Part shown: positions 46,331 through 55,571 of the stretch, in pieces | Numbering within the stretch: the stretch's first letter is position 1 | Layout of the letters: every line of letters starts with the position of its first letter | Assembly: GCF_000444995.1 (NCBI RefSeq) | Contig: NC_022041.1 | Span: 3,165,501-3,229,500, forward strand | DNA length: 64,000 nt | Origin: Paracoccus aminophilus JCM 7686 | GTDB lineage: Bacteria; Pseudomonadota; Alphaproteobacteria; Rhodobacterales; Rhodobacteraceae | Direction of reading: 5' to 3' | Position numbers and translations under genes: made by a program | The notes under the pieces: generated by a model | What the model was told of the DNA's origin: nothing | Seen by the model: the letters and a program-made list of their open reading frames with translations, nothing else | Databases searched by the model: none

Positions 46331-48001
46331 ATGGCCGATCGTTTCCGCATCACTCTGGGGCAGCTCAATCCAACAGTGGGCGACCTTGCCGGCAATGCAC
46401 GCAAAGCGCGTGAAGCTTGGGCGCTGGCGAAGGAGGCGGGGGCCGATCTGCTGGCTCTGCCCGAGATGTTCATCACCGGTTACCAGACCCAGGATCTGGT
46501 GCTGAAAGTGGCCTTCAGCGAGGATGCGATGGCCACGATCGAGGCTTTGGCGCGCGATTGCGCGGATGGGCCTGCAATCGGAATCGGTGGGCCGTTTCTG
46601 GAAAACGAGAAGCTTTACAACGCTTTCTGGATTTTGGAAGGTGGCAAGGTCGTCGCGCGGGTGCTCAAGCACGACCTGCCGCACAAGCAGCTGTTCGATG
46701 AATTGCGGCTCTTCGATCAGGGGCCGATTTCGGGGCCCTACCGCATCGGGCCCTTGCGCATTGGCAGCCCGATCTGTGAGGATAGCTGGTGGCCCGAGGT
46801 TTCCGAGACTTTGGCCGAGACCGGCGCCGAGATCCTGCTGATCCCGAACGGCAGCCCCTATCACCGCAATAAGCTCGATCTGCGGATGACGCATATCGTC
46901 TCACGCGTGGTCGAGACCGGATTGCCCGCGGTCTATCTCAATTCGGTCGGCGGGCAGGACGACCAGCTTTATGACGGCGCGAGCTTCGTCTTGAACCCCG
47001 GCGCGGGCGGTGGCGTGGAGAAGGTGATGCAGCTTGCGCCCTTCGACGAGATCATCGCCCATGTCGATTTCATCCGCACCGAGGAGGGCTGGCGCGCCGA
47101 GCGAAACCGCATGGACCACCAGCCCGACGAATGGGAGCAGGATTACCGCGCCATGACCGAGGGTCTGCGCGATTACATGCGGAAATCCGGCTTCAAGACC
47201 GCGCTTCTGGGCATGTCGGGCGGCATTGATTCGGCGCTGGTCGCGACGATTGCCGCCGATGCGATCGGGCCCGAGAATGTCCGTTGCATCATGCTGCCGA
47301 GCGAATATACCTCGCCCGAGAGCCTCGAGGATGCCGCCGATTGCGCGACGCGTCTGGGTATCCAGATCGACACGGTCAAGATCGACGGCGCGCGCGGCGC
47401 GGTCGATCAGGCGCTTGCCCATCTGATGGAGGGCACCACGCCCGATCTGACCGAGGAAAACATCCAATCCCGCCTGCGCGGCGTGATGCTGATGGCGATT
47501 TCCAACAAATTCGGCGGGCTTTTGCTGACCACCGGCAACAAATCCGAGGTCGCGGTCGGTTATTGCACGATCTATGGCGATATGGCGGGCGGCTATAATC
47601 CGATCAAGGATCTCTACAAGACCCGCGTTTTCGAGACCTGCCGCTGGCGCAATCGCCATCACCGCGACTGGATGCTGGGCAACTCCGGCGAGGTCATTCC
47701 GCAGCGTATCATCACCAAGCCCCCGTCAGCCGAGCTGCGCCCCGATCAGAAGGATCAGGACAGCCTGCCGCCCTATGAGGTGCTGGACGCGATCCTGGAC
47801 GGGCTGGTCGAGAAGGACATGTCGGTGCGCGAACTGGTCGCCATGGGCCATGAGGCCGAGGTGGTGCTGAAGGTGCAAAGCCTGCTCTATGGCAGCGAGT
47901 GGAAGCGCTATCAGGCCGCGCCGGGGCCGCGGATTTCGCCCAAGGCCTTCTGGCTCGACCGACGCTACCCACTGGTCAATCGCTGGCGCGACAAGGCCTG
48001 A
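46331..48001 (+). CDS. nadE: Glutamine-dependent NAD+ synthetase
   Basis: Final step of NAD synthesis, amidating nicotinic acid adenine dinucleotide with ammonia from glutamine. The 556 aa protein has an N-terminal nitrilase-type glutaminase domain (LALPEMFITGYQ with Glu, LKHDLPH with Lys, GSPICEDSWWP with Cys) and a C-terminal synthetase domain with GMSGGIDSALVATIAAD near residue 295 and TTGNKSEVAVGYCTIYGD. The start at 46331 follows GGAGAG; the earlier in-frame ATG at 46118 lies inside the MORN gene. An intrinsic terminator follows. Confidence 0.97.
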   Translation: MADRFRITLGQLNPTVGDLAGNARKAREAWALAKEAGADLLALPEMFITGYQTQDLVLKVAFSEDAMATIEALARDCADGPAIGIGGPFLENEKLYNAFWILEGGKVVARVLKHDLPHKQLFDELRLFDQGPISGPYRIGPLRIGSPICEDSWWPEVSETLAETGAEILLIPNGSPYHRNKLDLRMTHIVSRVVETGLPAVYLNSVGGQDDQLYDGASFVLNPGAGGGVEKVMQLAPFDEIIAHVDFIRTEEGWRAERNRMDHQPDEWEQDYRAMTEGLRDYMRKSGFKTALLGMSGGIDSALVATIAADAIGPENVRCIMLPSEYTSPESLEDAADCATRLGIQIDTVKIDGARGAVDQALAHLMEGTTPDLTEENIQSRLRGVMLMAISNKFGGLLLTTGNKSEVAVGYCTIYGDMAGGYNPIKDLYKTRVFETCRWRNRHHRDWMLGNSGEVIPQRIITKPPSAELRPDQKDQDSLPPYEVLDAILDGLVEKDMSVRELVAMGHEAEVVLKVQSLLYGSEWKRYQAAPGPRISPKAFWLDRRYPLVNRWRDKA

Positions 48002-48030
48002 ACCGCTTTAAATACCGATAAATCTGCCAA

Positions 48031-48058
48031 CCCACCCTCCTTTGTAGGGCGGGTTTTT
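48031..48058 (+). terminator. Intrinsic terminator of nadE
   Basis: CCCACCCT (48031-48038) pairs with AGGGCGGG (48046-48053) with one A-C mismatch, followed by five T and further A/T bases. It sits 30 bases after the nadE stop. Confidence 0.82.
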
Positions 48059-48186
48059 ATTTTAATTCAATGCAGTCCATTAACTTTCATTAAATCACTA
48101 TATGTCTGCATTAATGCAAAAAAGACTTGAAATCTAACTAAACGACACTGTCCAATCAGACAACTTTAAATAAAGTTTCGAGAGTA

Positions 48187-48201
48187 TTAATTCTCCTTTA
48201 A
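48187..48201 (+). promoter_or_regulatory. Perfect CtrA-type box
   Basis: TTAA-TTCTCCT-TTAA followed by C (48202) matches the full TTAA-N7-TTAAC consensus of the response regulator CtrA. It is 145 bases upstream of the Hint gene start. CtrA control is inferred from the motif alone. Confidence 0.55.
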
Positions 48202-48346
48202 CGCCAAGACGAAGCGCTGAATGTTCTCTGAAAGCTGCCCCCGTCAACCGCGTCTTTTTGTGAATACGATCCTCTGGAGAGACCAGAGGCTGTTTTTAGC
48301 GTTTGCCCTTCCTGTTTGTGGGGCGTGTCGAACGAGTAGGTTATTT

Positions 48347-49474
48347 ATGCCAACCGATACTGTTATCCGCGCCATTTACCTCGGAACCCACGCAGATCTG
48401 GATTCCGATCCTTCGACCCCTGGCGCGGATCAGGCATCATCGTTGCTCAACATGACTTTCGGAAGTGTTGAGAATCCGATGTCGAACGACCTGTTTGATC
48501 TGACGTTGCATGATGGCGACGACAACGGTCGGCTCGATTTCGAAGATCCCGAAGGCCAGCGTTCCCCGGATTATGCCGTGTTTGGGGACGCCCAGCACTA
48601 CCTGCTGACCGGCGTGGTCTATCGCGCAACCGTGACCTATCCTGACGGCACGACGGCAACTGACGTGCCCGTCCGGATCTTCCAATCGATCTATACCGGC
48701 CATCTGGTTCTTGTGCCCCCGGGCGCGGATGCCAGTGCCGAAGAAATTGCGGCTTTGACGCAAAAGCCGATCCAGTCGATTACGCTGACCAGCATTATCG
48801 ACGACAACCTCTCTTATATGGATGTCGGCGGCTATCAAAAGCCGGGCGCGCCGCATTTTATCTGCTTTTGCCGCGGGACCTTGATCCGCACCGCGCGCGG
48901 CGAAATCGCGGTCGAAAATCTGCGTCCCGGCGACATGATCCTGACCGCGGATCGCGGCTATCAGCCTTTGCGCTGGATCGGCTCGAAAGCCTTGTCGGCC
49001 GAGCTGCTGTCGGTGTTTCCGACATTGCGCCCGGTGCGGATCGCGGCCGGTGCTCTGGGGCAAAACCTGCCCGCGCGCGATCTTTATGTCTCGCGCCAAC
49101 ACCGGGTGCTGATCTCGTCGAAAATTGCCGGGCGGCTCTTTGGCGAGACCGAGATTCTGGTCGCCGCGAAATCTCTGACCGAGCTTGACGGGATCGACCT
49201 GATCGAGCCCACGGATGGGGTCGAATATTTCCATCTGCTGTTCGATCAGCACGAGGTCATTTTCTCGGAAGGCGCCCGCACGGAATCGCTCTATACTGGC
49301 GACGAGGCCCTCAAAGCCGTCGATCCCGCCGCCCGGGCCGAGATCATCGCGCTCTTCCCCGAGCTGATCGAGGCGCGTCGCACCAGCGCGCCCGTGCGCC
49401 CGATCATCACCGGCAAGGCGCTGCGCAGCCTGACCCGTCGCCATCGCGAAAAGAGCCGCGCGTTGCAGGCCTGA
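48347..49474 (+). CDS. Hint-domain (hedgehog/intein-like) protein
   Basis: 375 aa. Residues 1-165 are a lineage-specific region (YLGTHADLDSDPSTPGADQA, VTYPDGTTATDVPVRIFQS). The Hint fold starts at ICFCRGTLIRTARGEIAVEN with the leading Cys, then LRPGDMILTADRGYQPLRWI, and VSRQHRVLIS. Such Hint_2 proteins are abundant in Rhodobacterales; some are thought to self-cleave, often beside RTX repeats, but none is attached here. ATG 48347 is chosen because conserved sequence begins there and GTAGG lies 9 bases upstream. No signal peptide is visible. Confidence 0.85.
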   Translation: MPTDTVIRAIYLGTHADLDSDPSTPGADQASSLLNMTFGSVENPMSNDLFDLTLHDGDDNGRLDFEDPEGQRSPDYAVFGDAQHYLLTGVVYRATVTYPDGTTATDVPVRIFQSIYTGHLVLVPPGADASAEEIAALTQKPIQSITLTSIIDDNLSYMDVGGYQKPGAPHFICFCRGTLIRTARGEIAVENLRPGDMILTADRGYQPLRWIGSKALSAELLSVFPTLRPVRIAAGALGQNLPARDLYVSRQHRVLISSKIAGRLFGETEILVAAKSLTELDGIDLIEPTDGVEYFHLLFDQHEVIFSEGARTESLYTGDEALKAVDPAARAEIIALFPELIEARRTSAPVRPIITGKALRSLTRRHREKSRALQA

Positions 49475-49508
49475 CGCCCCCGGCCCCCTCTCGGGACCGA
49501 CGACCCGC

Positions 49509-50819
49509 TCAGACCTCGACCTTGATCCGCTTCTGCGCGCCGACGCCGAAGACCTGTTTGTAATGCTCGATCAGCTCTTTCGGCCCGGTCGCTTTCTCGG
49601 GGTTGTCCGAGAGCTTCACCGTCGGCACGCCATTGGCCGCCACCGCCTTGCAGACCAGCGAGAACGGCGCCAGTCCGTCGCCCGGCACCAGCCCACGGAA
49701 GTCATTCGTAAGCAGCGTGCCCCAGCCGAAACTGACCTTCACCCGTCCCGAAAAGCGCGCGAACAGATCCTTCATCTGCGGCACATCCAGCCCGTCCGAA
49801 AAGATGATCAGCTTCTCACGCGGATCCTCGCCCCGGCTTTTCCACCAGCGGATCGCGGTTTCGGCGCCCTCGACGGGATCGCCTGAATCGATGCGCACCC
49901 CGGTCCAGCCTGCGAGCCAATCGGGTGCATGTTCCAGAAAATGCTGGGTGCCGTAGGTGTCGGGCAGGATCATGCGCAACATGCCGTCATGCTCTTCGTG
50001 CCAATCGGCGAGCACGCGGTAAGGCGCCTCGGCAAGCTCGGCGTCGTTTTTCGCCAAGGCGGCATAGACCATCGGCAGCTCATGGGCATTGGTGCCGATC
50101 GCCTCGATGTCGCGGCGCATGGCGATGAGGCAATTCGAGGTCCCGACAAAGCGCTCGGTCCCCAAGCCCTCGATCATCGCCTGCACGCACCAGTCTTGCC
50201 ACAGAAAGCTGTGCCGCCGCCGCGTGCCGAAATCGGCGATGCGGAGATCGGGGCCAAGCCCGCGCAGCTCTTCGATCTTTTCCCAAAGCCGGGTCATCGC
50301 GCGGGCATAGAGCACCTGTAGCTCGAACCGGCCCATATCCTTCAGCACCGCCCGCGAGCGCAGCTCCATGATGATCGCGAGCGCCGGGATTTCCCACAGC
50401 ATGACCTCGGGCCATTTGCCCTCGAAGGTCAGCTCATATTGCCCGTCGCGTTTTTCGAGATGATAGGCGGGCAGCCGCAGATTCTCGAGGAAGGTCATGA
50501 AATCCGAGCGGAACATCTGGCGCTTGCCATAGAAGGTATTGCCGCGCAGCCAGGTGCTTTCGCCCCGCGTCAGCGACAGGCCCCGCACATAATCGAGCTG
50601 TTCGCGCAGCTCGCTTTCGTCGATGATCTCGGCCAGCCGGATCGAGCTTGAGCGGTTGATGATCTGGAAGGTGACATTGGTGTCGGGCCGGTTGCGAAAC
50701 ACCGACTGGCACATCAGCAGCTTGTAGAAATCCATGTCGATCAGCGACCGCACGATCGGATCGATCTTCCATTTGTGGTTATAAACGCGGGTCGCGATGT
50801 CGATATTCGGGATCATCAT
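49509..50819 (-). CDS. pncB: Nicotinate phosphoribosyltransferase
   Basis: Converts nicotinate and PRPP to nicotinate mononucleotide in NAD salvage. The 436 aa protein has [12 protein letters not shown] at the N-terminus, [12 protein letters not shown] (the phosphorylated His region), [29 protein letters not shown] and [14 protein letters not shown]. The start at 50819 overlaps the pncA stop by 4 bases. Confidence 0.95.
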   Translation of the reverse strand: MMIPNIDIATRVYNHKWKIDPIVRSLIDMDFYKLLMCQSVFRNRPDTNVTFQIINRSSSIRLAEIIDESELREQLDYVRGLSLTRGESTWLRGNTFYGKRQMFRSDFMTFLENLRLPAYHLEKRDGQYELTFEGKWPEVMLWEIPALAIIMELRSRAVLKDMGRFELQVLYARAMTRLWEKIEELRGLGPDLRIADFGTRRRHSFLWQDWCVQAMIEGLGTERFVGTSNCLIAMRRDIEAIGTNAHELPMVYAALAKNDAELAEAPYRVLADWHEEHDGMLRMILPDTYGTQHFLEHAPDWLAGWTGVRIDSGDPVEGAETAIRWWKSRGEDPREKLIIFSDGLDVPQMKDLFARFSGRVKVSFGWGTLLTNDFRGLVPGDGLAPFSLVCKAVAANGVPTVKLSDNPEKATGPKELIEHYKQVFGVGAQKRIKVEV

Positions 50820-51412
50820 GCGAGGATCACTCCTGCTTCGGTCATGGCCTGACGCGCCGCTTCCAGCGAGCCCTCGAGGTCGATGGCGCGGCAGGCGGCT
50901 TCGACAACGGTCGCCTTGAACCCCAGCCGTGCGGCGTCGATGGCCGACCAGCCCACGCAAAAATCAAGCGCGAGGCCGACGAAGGTCAGATCGGTGATCC
51001 CGCGATCGCGCAGATAACCGGCAAGCCCGGTCGCGGTCTCGTGGTCGTTCTCGAAAAAGGCGGAATAGCTGTCGATCTCGGGGCGAAAGCCCTTGCGGAT
51101 GATCAGATCGGCGCGGTCAACGTCCAGCTCCATGTGGAAATCCGAGCCCTCGGTGCCGATCATGCAATGCGCGGGCCACAGCACCTGCGGGCCATAATCC
51201 ATCTCGGTGACCGAGAACGGCGCCGCGCCGGGGTGGTTGTCGGCAAAGCTGAGATGGTCCGCCGGGTGCCAATCCTGCGTCAGGATGACCGCGTCGAACT
51301 CTGCCATCATGCCGTTGATGGGCGCGGTAATCTCGTCGCCTCCGGCAACGGCAAGGGCCCCGCCCGGACAGAAATCCACTTGCATATCAACGACGATCAG
51401 AGCTTTGGACAT
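50816..51412 (-). CDS. pncA: Nicotinamidase
   Basis: Hydrolyses nicotinamide to nicotinate, the step before PncB. The 198 aa isochorismatase-fold protein has the catalytic Asp in [14 protein letters not shown], the metal site [12 protein letters not shown], the Lys in [17 protein letters not shown], and the nucleophile Cys in [12 protein letters not shown]. The start at 51412 is preferred over 51415 because AAGGGGG is then 6 bases upstream. pncA-pncB form a coupled salvage operon; nadE lies about 3 kb away. Confidence 0.95.
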   Translation of the reverse strand: MSKALIVVDMQVDFCPGGALAVAGGDEITAPINGMMAEFDAVILTQDWHPADHLSFADNHPGAAPFSVTEMDYGPQVLWPAHCMIGTEGSDFHMELDVDRADLIIRKGFRPEIDSYSAFFENDHETATGLAGYLRDRGITDLTFVGLALDFCVGWSAIDAARLGFKATVVEAACRAIDLEGSLEAARQAMTEAGVILA

Positions 51413-51531
51413 CATGCCCCCTTCCATTTTCGCGCTCAGGTTTGCGGTTTTTATCAACAGCTGCAAGCAATTTGCTGCGAGCGGGATCGGGATTGCTTGA
51501 TCCCGCGCGCGGTTTCGGGCAAGCGGCGGGC

Positions 51532-52416
51532 ATGTTTACCGTCGCCGCACTTTACCACTTCACCAAGCTTCCCGACCCCGCCGCCGTGCAGGGCCCGCTT
51601 CTCGCACTCTGCGATGAGGTCGGCATCAAAGGCACGCTTTTGCTGGCGCAAGAGGGCATCAACGGCACGATCGCGGGCAGCCGCGCGGGCATTGATGCGG
51701 TGCTCGCCCATATCCGCGCGTTGCCGGGTTGCGCGGGGCTCGAGTGGAAGGAAAGCGGCGCCGACGAGATGCCTTTCGCGCGGATGAAGGTGCGGCTCAA
51801 GCGCGAAATCGTGACCATGGGCCAGCCCGATGTCGATCCGACCGCCGCCGTTGGCCATTATGTCGAAGCCAAGGATTGGAATGCGCTGATCTCGGCCCCC
51901 GATGTCGCGGTGATCGACACGCGCAACGATTACGAGGTCGAGATCGGCACCTTTGCCGGAGCGGTCGATCCCGAAACCAAAAGCTTCCGCGATTTCCCAG
52001 CCTGGTGGCGCGAGAATGCCCATCGCTTCCACAACAAGCGCATCGCCATGTTCTGCACCGGCGGCATCCGCTGCGAGAAATCGACGAATTTCCTGCTGGC
52101 CGAAGGCGTGGATCAGGTCTTTCACCTGAAAGGCGGCATCCTGAAATATCTCGAGGACATGCCGCAGGAAGACAGTCTCTGGCAGGGCGAATGCTTCGTC
52201 TTCGACAAGCGCGTCAGTCTGGGCCACGGGCTGAAACAGGGCGATTACGCGCTCTGCCACGCCTGCCGCCGCCCGCTGGCCCCGGCCGACAAGCTGCGCC
52301 CCGAATTCGAAGAGGGCGTCTGCTGCCATCGCTGCGCGGCGGATTATTCCGAGGCCGACCGCGCCCGTTTCCGCGAAAGGCAAAGGCAGGTCGAACGCGG
52401 CGAACTGGAGCTTTAA
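51532..52416 (+). CDS. trhO: tRNA uridine(34) hydroxylase TrhO (YceA family)
   Basis: Oxygen-dependent 5-hydroxylation of wobble uridine in tRNA. The 294 aa protein has the N-terminal acylphosphatase-like domain ([20 protein letters not shown]), a rhodanese domain with [13 protein letters not shown] and active site [13 protein letters not shown], and a C-terminal cysteine-rich tail ([22 protein letters not shown]). The start at 51532 is used because conserved sequence ([11 protein letters not shown]) begins there. A terminator follows. Confidence 0.94.
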   Translation: MFTVAALYHFTKLPDPAAVQGPLLALCDEVGIKGTLLLAQEGINGTIAGSRAGIDAVLAHIRALPGCAGLEWKESGADEMPFARMKVRLKREIVTMGQPDVDPTAAVGHYVEAKDWNALISAPDVAVIDTRNDYEVEIGTFAGAVDPETKSFRDFPAWWRENAHRFHNKRIAMFCTGGIRCEKSTNFLLAEGVDQVFHLKGGILKYLEDMPQEDSLWQGECFVFDKRVSLGHGLKQGDYALCHACRRPLAPADKLRPEFEEGVCCHRCAADYSEADRARFRERQRQVERGELEL

Positions 52417-52426
52417 GCCCCCGATC

Positions 52427-52447
52427 AGCGCCCTGCGGGGCGCTTTT
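52427..52447 (+). terminator. Intrinsic terminator of trhO
   Basis: AGCGCCC (52427-52433), loop TGCG, GGGCGCT (52438-52444), then TTT. Perfect 7 bp stem, 10 bases after the trhO stop. Confidence 0.85.
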
Positions 52448-52649
52448 CTTATGCGGTCGGTGCCTGCGGGTGAGCGCGCCCGCCGAAGCACGGTGATTTC
52501 TTATTGAAACGCTTTATTTCGTCGAAATGCGCGCCGCCAATCCTGAGCGAATGGGTTTAAATCCCGACCGATTTCATTGCATCACCGGGCATTAGAAAGA
52601 AGTAAATCGCTCGGCTTTTCTCACGAAATTCCGGCATTGATTCAAGCCT

Positions 52650-52670
52650 CGGAAATCAAATTAATTTCCG
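52650..52670. promoter_or_regulatory. Inverted repeat in AT-rich gap
   Basis: CGGAAAT (52650-52656) and ATTTCCG (52664-52670) are perfect 7-bp arms around CAAATTA. It lies 75 bases upstream of the putative -35 of the small Cys protein gene. Candidate operator for an unidentified regulator. Confidence 0.35.
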
Positions 52671-52744
52671 CCATCCCGATAAAATCTCTCAGTTTCAAAC
52701 ATCCGAGTAATCTTCTCAACTATATGTTTTTTAACGATTTTTTA

Positions 52745-52773
52745 TTGACGTCGCTTTCGGTTCAGGCGATACC
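52745..52773 (+). promoter_or_regulatory. Putative sigma70 promoter of the small Cys protein
   Basis: TTGACG (52745-52750), 17 bases, GATACC (52768-52773). The -35 is near consensus and the -10 weaker. It would give a leader of about 65 bases. Confidence 0.45.
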
Positions 52774-52843
52774 CGCGCCAACACAGCCAGCCAGCGCAAT
52801 GCCAGCCAGCCGTTGATTAAAACAGTCAGAAGGTTAAAAGACA

Positions 52844-53041
52844 ATGAGCACCGCCGCTTGCAATGCCTGCGCATTCTACGAAGATCACGCTGCCAATTCC
52901 GCAGCCCAGCTTTCGGATGCGGGCCTCTGCCGCGCCAATCCGCCCGTCACCCAGAAAGACGCCGACAGCCGTGGTTTCTGGCCGGTCGTGCAGAAAAATG
53001 ACTGGTGCGGCAAGTTCGCGACCCTGTTCGCCGCCGAATAA
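52844..53041 (+). CDS. Small four-cysteine protein (unknown function)
   Basis: 65 aa cytoplasmic protein with Cys at residues 6, 9, 29 and 55 in the pattern [10 protein letters not shown] ... LCRANPPV ... [15 protein letters not shown]. The CxxC, CRxxPP and DWCG blocks recur in small bacterial proteins I recognise by pattern only; four conserved Cys suggest a metal site, zinc or iron-sulfur. A purine-rich AGAAGG lies 10-15 bases before the ATG. It has its own promoter-like sequence and a strong terminator, so it is a single-gene transcript. Confidence 0.8.
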   Translation: MSTAACNACAFYEDHAANSAAQLSDAGLCRANPPVTQKDADSRGFWPVVQKNDWCGKFATLFAAE

Positions 53042-53063
53042 TCTTCGCGCGGGACAGATCTTG

Positions 53064-53089
53064 AAAAGGCAGCCTGTCGGCTGCCTTTT
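53064..53089. terminator. Bidirectional terminator between the small Cys protein and maeB
   Basis: AAAAGGCAGCC (53064-53074), loop TGTC, GGCTGCCTTTT (53079-53089): perfect 11 bp stem with T-tracts on both strands, serving the two convergent genes. Confidence 0.92.
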
Positions 53090-53121
53090 GTCGTTTCAGC
53101 GCCTCCTCTTCCGGCGGCGGC

Positions 53122-55404
53122 TTATTTCACCTGCCCCAGCCGCCCGGCGGCGATGGCGGCCATGTTCAGGATGTCGTTCACCGTCGAGGAGGTCGAGCAG
53201 ATCTGGATCGGCTGTGGCACGCCGGTCAGAATCGGGCCGATCACCGTCGCTCCGGCCATTTCCTGCAAGAGCTTGACCGAGATCGAGGCCGAATGCCGCG
53301 CCGGCACCACCAGCACATTGGCCGGGCCGGTCAGGCGCGAGAACGGGTATTTCGCCGCCTGCGACGGATTGAGCGCGACATCCACGGTCATTTCGCCCTC
53401 ATATTCGAAATCGACCTTGCGCCGGTCGAGCACCTCGGTCGCTTTGGCCATTTTCACCGCACGCTCGCTGATCGGATAGCCAAAGTTTGAAAACGACAGA
53501 AAGGCCACGCGCGGATCAAGCCCAAGCCCGCGCGCCACATGCGCGCCGCGCATCGCGATATCGGCGAGATCCTCGGCCTCGGGCCATTCATGGACCAGAG
53601 TATCGCCCATCAGGATAATCCGGCCGCGATTGAGCACCGCCGTGATCCCCACCGCGCCATCCTGCGGCGTCACGTCGAAAACCTTGCCGATCTGCGCCAA
53701 AACATGGCCGCTTTTGCGGGTGGCCCCGGTGACCAGACCATCGCCGTGGCCATGGGCCAGCATCAAGGCCGCGAAGACATGGCGGTCGCGATTGGCGAGC
53801 TTGTTGGTATCCTCGCGGTCAAGTCCCTTGCGCTGGAGCCGCTGGTAAAGCGTCTGGTGATAGGCGTCGAGATAGCGCGTGTTCGAGGCATTGACGACCG
53901 TGAGCTCGCGCGCGGCATCGCCAAGCCCCGCCGCTTCCAGCTTTTCCTTCACGTCAAGCTCGCGCCCGACGACCAGCGCCTGCCCCATGCCGCCGCGCTG
54001 CCAAGCGACAGCGGCGCGCAAGACGCGCGGGTCATCGCCTTCAGAAAAGATCATCCGCGCCTGAGCCGAACGCGCCCGGGCGTGGATGCCCTGCAAGATC
54101 GCGGCGGTCGGATCCATGCGGGCCTTCAGCGACTGGATATAACCCTCCATATCGATGATCGGACGCCGCGCCACGCCGGTATCCATGCCCGCCTTGGCAA
54201 CGGCGGGCGGGATCACATGGATCAGACGCGGGTCGAAGGGCGTCGGGATGATGTAATCGCGGCCGAATTGCAGCTTGCGGCCATAGGCGGCGGCGACCTC
54301 GTCGGGGACATCTTCGCGCGCAAGTTCAGCCAAGGCGCGGGCGCAGGCGATCTTCATCTCGTCGTTGATGGCACGGGCATGAATGTCCAGAGCCCCACGG
54401 AAGAGATAGGGGAATCCCAGCACGTTATTGACCTGATTGGGATAATCCGAGCGCCCGGTCGCCACGATCGCATCGGGACGGACGGCATGGGCATCCTCGG
54501 GTGTGATTTCCGGATCGGGATTGGCCATGGCGAAAATCACGGGATTTTCCGCCATGGTCTCGACCATCGCCTGCGTCACTGCGCCCTTGGCCGAAACACC
54601 GAGGAAGACATCGGCGCCGCGCATCGCATCTTCGAGCGTGCGCGCCTCGGTCTTGACGGCATGGGCCGATTTCCACTGGTTCATGCCCTCGGTGCGGCCC
54701 TGATAGATCACGCCCTTGGTGTCGCACATGATGCAGTTTTCATGGCGCGCGCCCATGGATTTCAGCAGCTCAAGGCAAGCGATCCCCGCCGCCCCCGCGC
54801 CATTGAGCACCACTTTCACATCCTCAATGCGCTTGCCCGAGAGCTCGAGCGCATTGAGCAGGCCCGCCGCGCAGATCACCGCCGTGCCATGTTGGTCGTC
54901 GTGAAAGACCGGGATGTCGCAGATTTCCTTCAGACGCTGCTCGATGATGAAACATTCAGGCGCCTTGATGTCTTCGAGGTTGATGCCCCCGAAGGTCGGC
55001 GACATCAGCTTGACCGCTTTGATGATCTCGTCGGCGTCTTCAGTATCCAGTTCGATGTCGATCGCATTCACATCGGCGAAACGCTTGAAGAGCACGGCCT
55101 TGCCCTCCATCACCGGCTTCGAGGCGAGCGCGCCGAGGTTGCCAAGCCCAAGGATCGCCGTCCCGTTCGAGACGACGGCGACCATATTGCCCTTGACGGT
55201 ATAGTCATAGGCGGTCTCGGGCCGCGCGGCGATGGCCTCGACCGGCACCGCCACGCCGGGGGAATAGGCCAGGGACAGATCGCGCTGGGTCGCCATGGGG
55301 GTTGAGGCGACGACATCGAATTTCCCCGGACGCGGCTCCATATGATAGGCCAGCGCCTCCTCGCGGGTGATGCGAGATTTCAGCGGGGTGTTGTCGTCGG
55401 TCAT
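53122..55404 (-). CDS. maeB: NADP-dependent malic enzyme with phosphotransacetylase-like domain
   Basis: Oxidative decarboxylation of malate to pyruvate. The 760 aa protein is the long multi-domain form: malic enzyme N-terminal domain (PMATQRDLSLAYSPGVAVP, ALLFKRFADVNAIDIELDT-type region), NAD-binding domain (VVLNGAGAAGIACLELL, FHDDQHGTAVICAAGLLNAL), and from about residue 430 a phosphate acetyl/butyryltransferase-like domain (RMIFSEGDDPRVLRAA, DGLVTGATRKSG, ILTGVPQPI), thought regulatory in related enzymes. GGGA lies just before the ATG. An inverted repeat upstream may be an operator. Confidence 0.95.
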   Translation of the reverse strand: MTDDNTPLKSRITREEALAYHMEPRPGKFDVVASTPMATQRDLSLAYSPGVAVPVEAIAARPETAYDYTVKGNMVAVVSNGTAILGLGNLGALASKPVMEGKAVLFKRFADVNAIDIELDTEDADEIIKAVKLMSPTFGGINLEDIKAPECFIIEQRLKEICDIPVFHDDQHGTAVICAAGLLNALELSGKRIEDVKVVLNGAGAAGIACLELLKSMGARHENCIMCDTKGVIYQGRTEGMNQWKSAHAVKTEARTLEDAMRGADVFLGVSAKGAVTQAMVETMAENPVIFAMANPDPEITPEDAHAVRPDAIVATGRSDYPNQVNNVLGFPYLFRGALDIHARAINDEMKIACARALAELAREDVPDEVAAAYGRKLQFGRDYIIPTPFDPRLIHVIPPAVAKAGMDTGVARRPIIDMEGYIQSLKARMDPTAAILQGIHARARSAQARMIFSEGDDPRVLRAAVAWQRGGMGQALVVGRELDVKEKLEAAGLGDAARELTVVNASNTRYLDAYHQTLYQRLQRKGLDREDTNKLANRDRHVFAALMLAHGHGDGLVTGATRKSGHVLAQIGKVFDVTPQDGAVGITAVLNRGRIILMGDTLVHEWPEAEDLADIAMRGAHVARGLGLDPRVAFLSFSNFGYPISERAVKMAKATEVLDRRKVDFEYEGEMTVDVALNPSQAAKYPFSRLTGPANVLVVPARHSASISVKLLQEMAGATVIGPILTGVPQPIQICSTSSTVNDILNMAAIAAGRLGQVK

Positions 55405-55436
55405 TTTATTTCCCTTGATGCGCGTATGTTGGAATA

Positions 55437-55479
55437 TTCGGAAAGAAGTTCGCCCGTTTTCATGCGACTATTTTCCGAA
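55437..55479 (-). promoter_or_regulatory. Inverted repeat upstream of maeB
   Basis: TTCGGAAA (55437-55444) and TTTCCGAA (55472-55479) are perfect 8-bp arms separated by 27 bases, centres 35 bases apart, 33-75 bases upstream of maeB. The arrangement suits a dimeric regulator or two half-sites. Which regulator is unknown. Confidence 0.4.
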
Positions 55480-55571
55480 ACTTCCAAGAGGGAAGAGCAG
55501 CCCGACACACAAATTTGCGTCACTCGGCCAGATTTCGCGCTCCGCATTCTTGGAGGTGCCACGCCAAAGGG

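Larger units (their letters stand above)
48002..48346. other. AT-rich intergenic region upstream of the Hint gene
   Basis: 345 bases, strikingly AT-rich from 48054 to about 48200 against a GC-rich background. It holds the nadE terminator, a perfect 12-base palindrome TGCATTAATGCA (48107-48118), and a consensus CtrA box (48187-48201). An in-frame upstream extension of the Hint gene (from 48221) gives a Cys/Trp-containing leader with no ribosome site and is not accepted. Confidence 0.7.
52417..52843. other. AT-rich gene-free stretch upstream of the small Cys protein
   Basis: 427 bases. After the trhO terminator, bases from about 52497 to 52750 are AT-rich relative to the rest of the window. 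It holds a 7-bp inverted repeat (52650-52670), a sigma70-like promoter (52745-52773), and short CAGCCAGC direct repeats near 52780-52815. A 79-codon frame here (52577-52816) shows no protein-like pattern. Confidence 0.6.

Noticed and set aside
48080..48093. TTAA-N6-TTAA, a near CtrA box
   Set aside because: The spacer is 6, not 7, in an AT-rich stretch where TTAA is frequent; the true consensus site at 48187 is preferred.
48221..48346. 42-codon N-terminal extension of the Hint protein
   Set aside because: No ribosome site, composition unlike the rest of the protein, and conserved-looking sequence starts at 48347.
52577..52816. 79-codon open frame in the AT-rich gap
   Set aside because: No ribosome site, no recognisable pattern, and it overlaps the promoter-like elements of the following gene.
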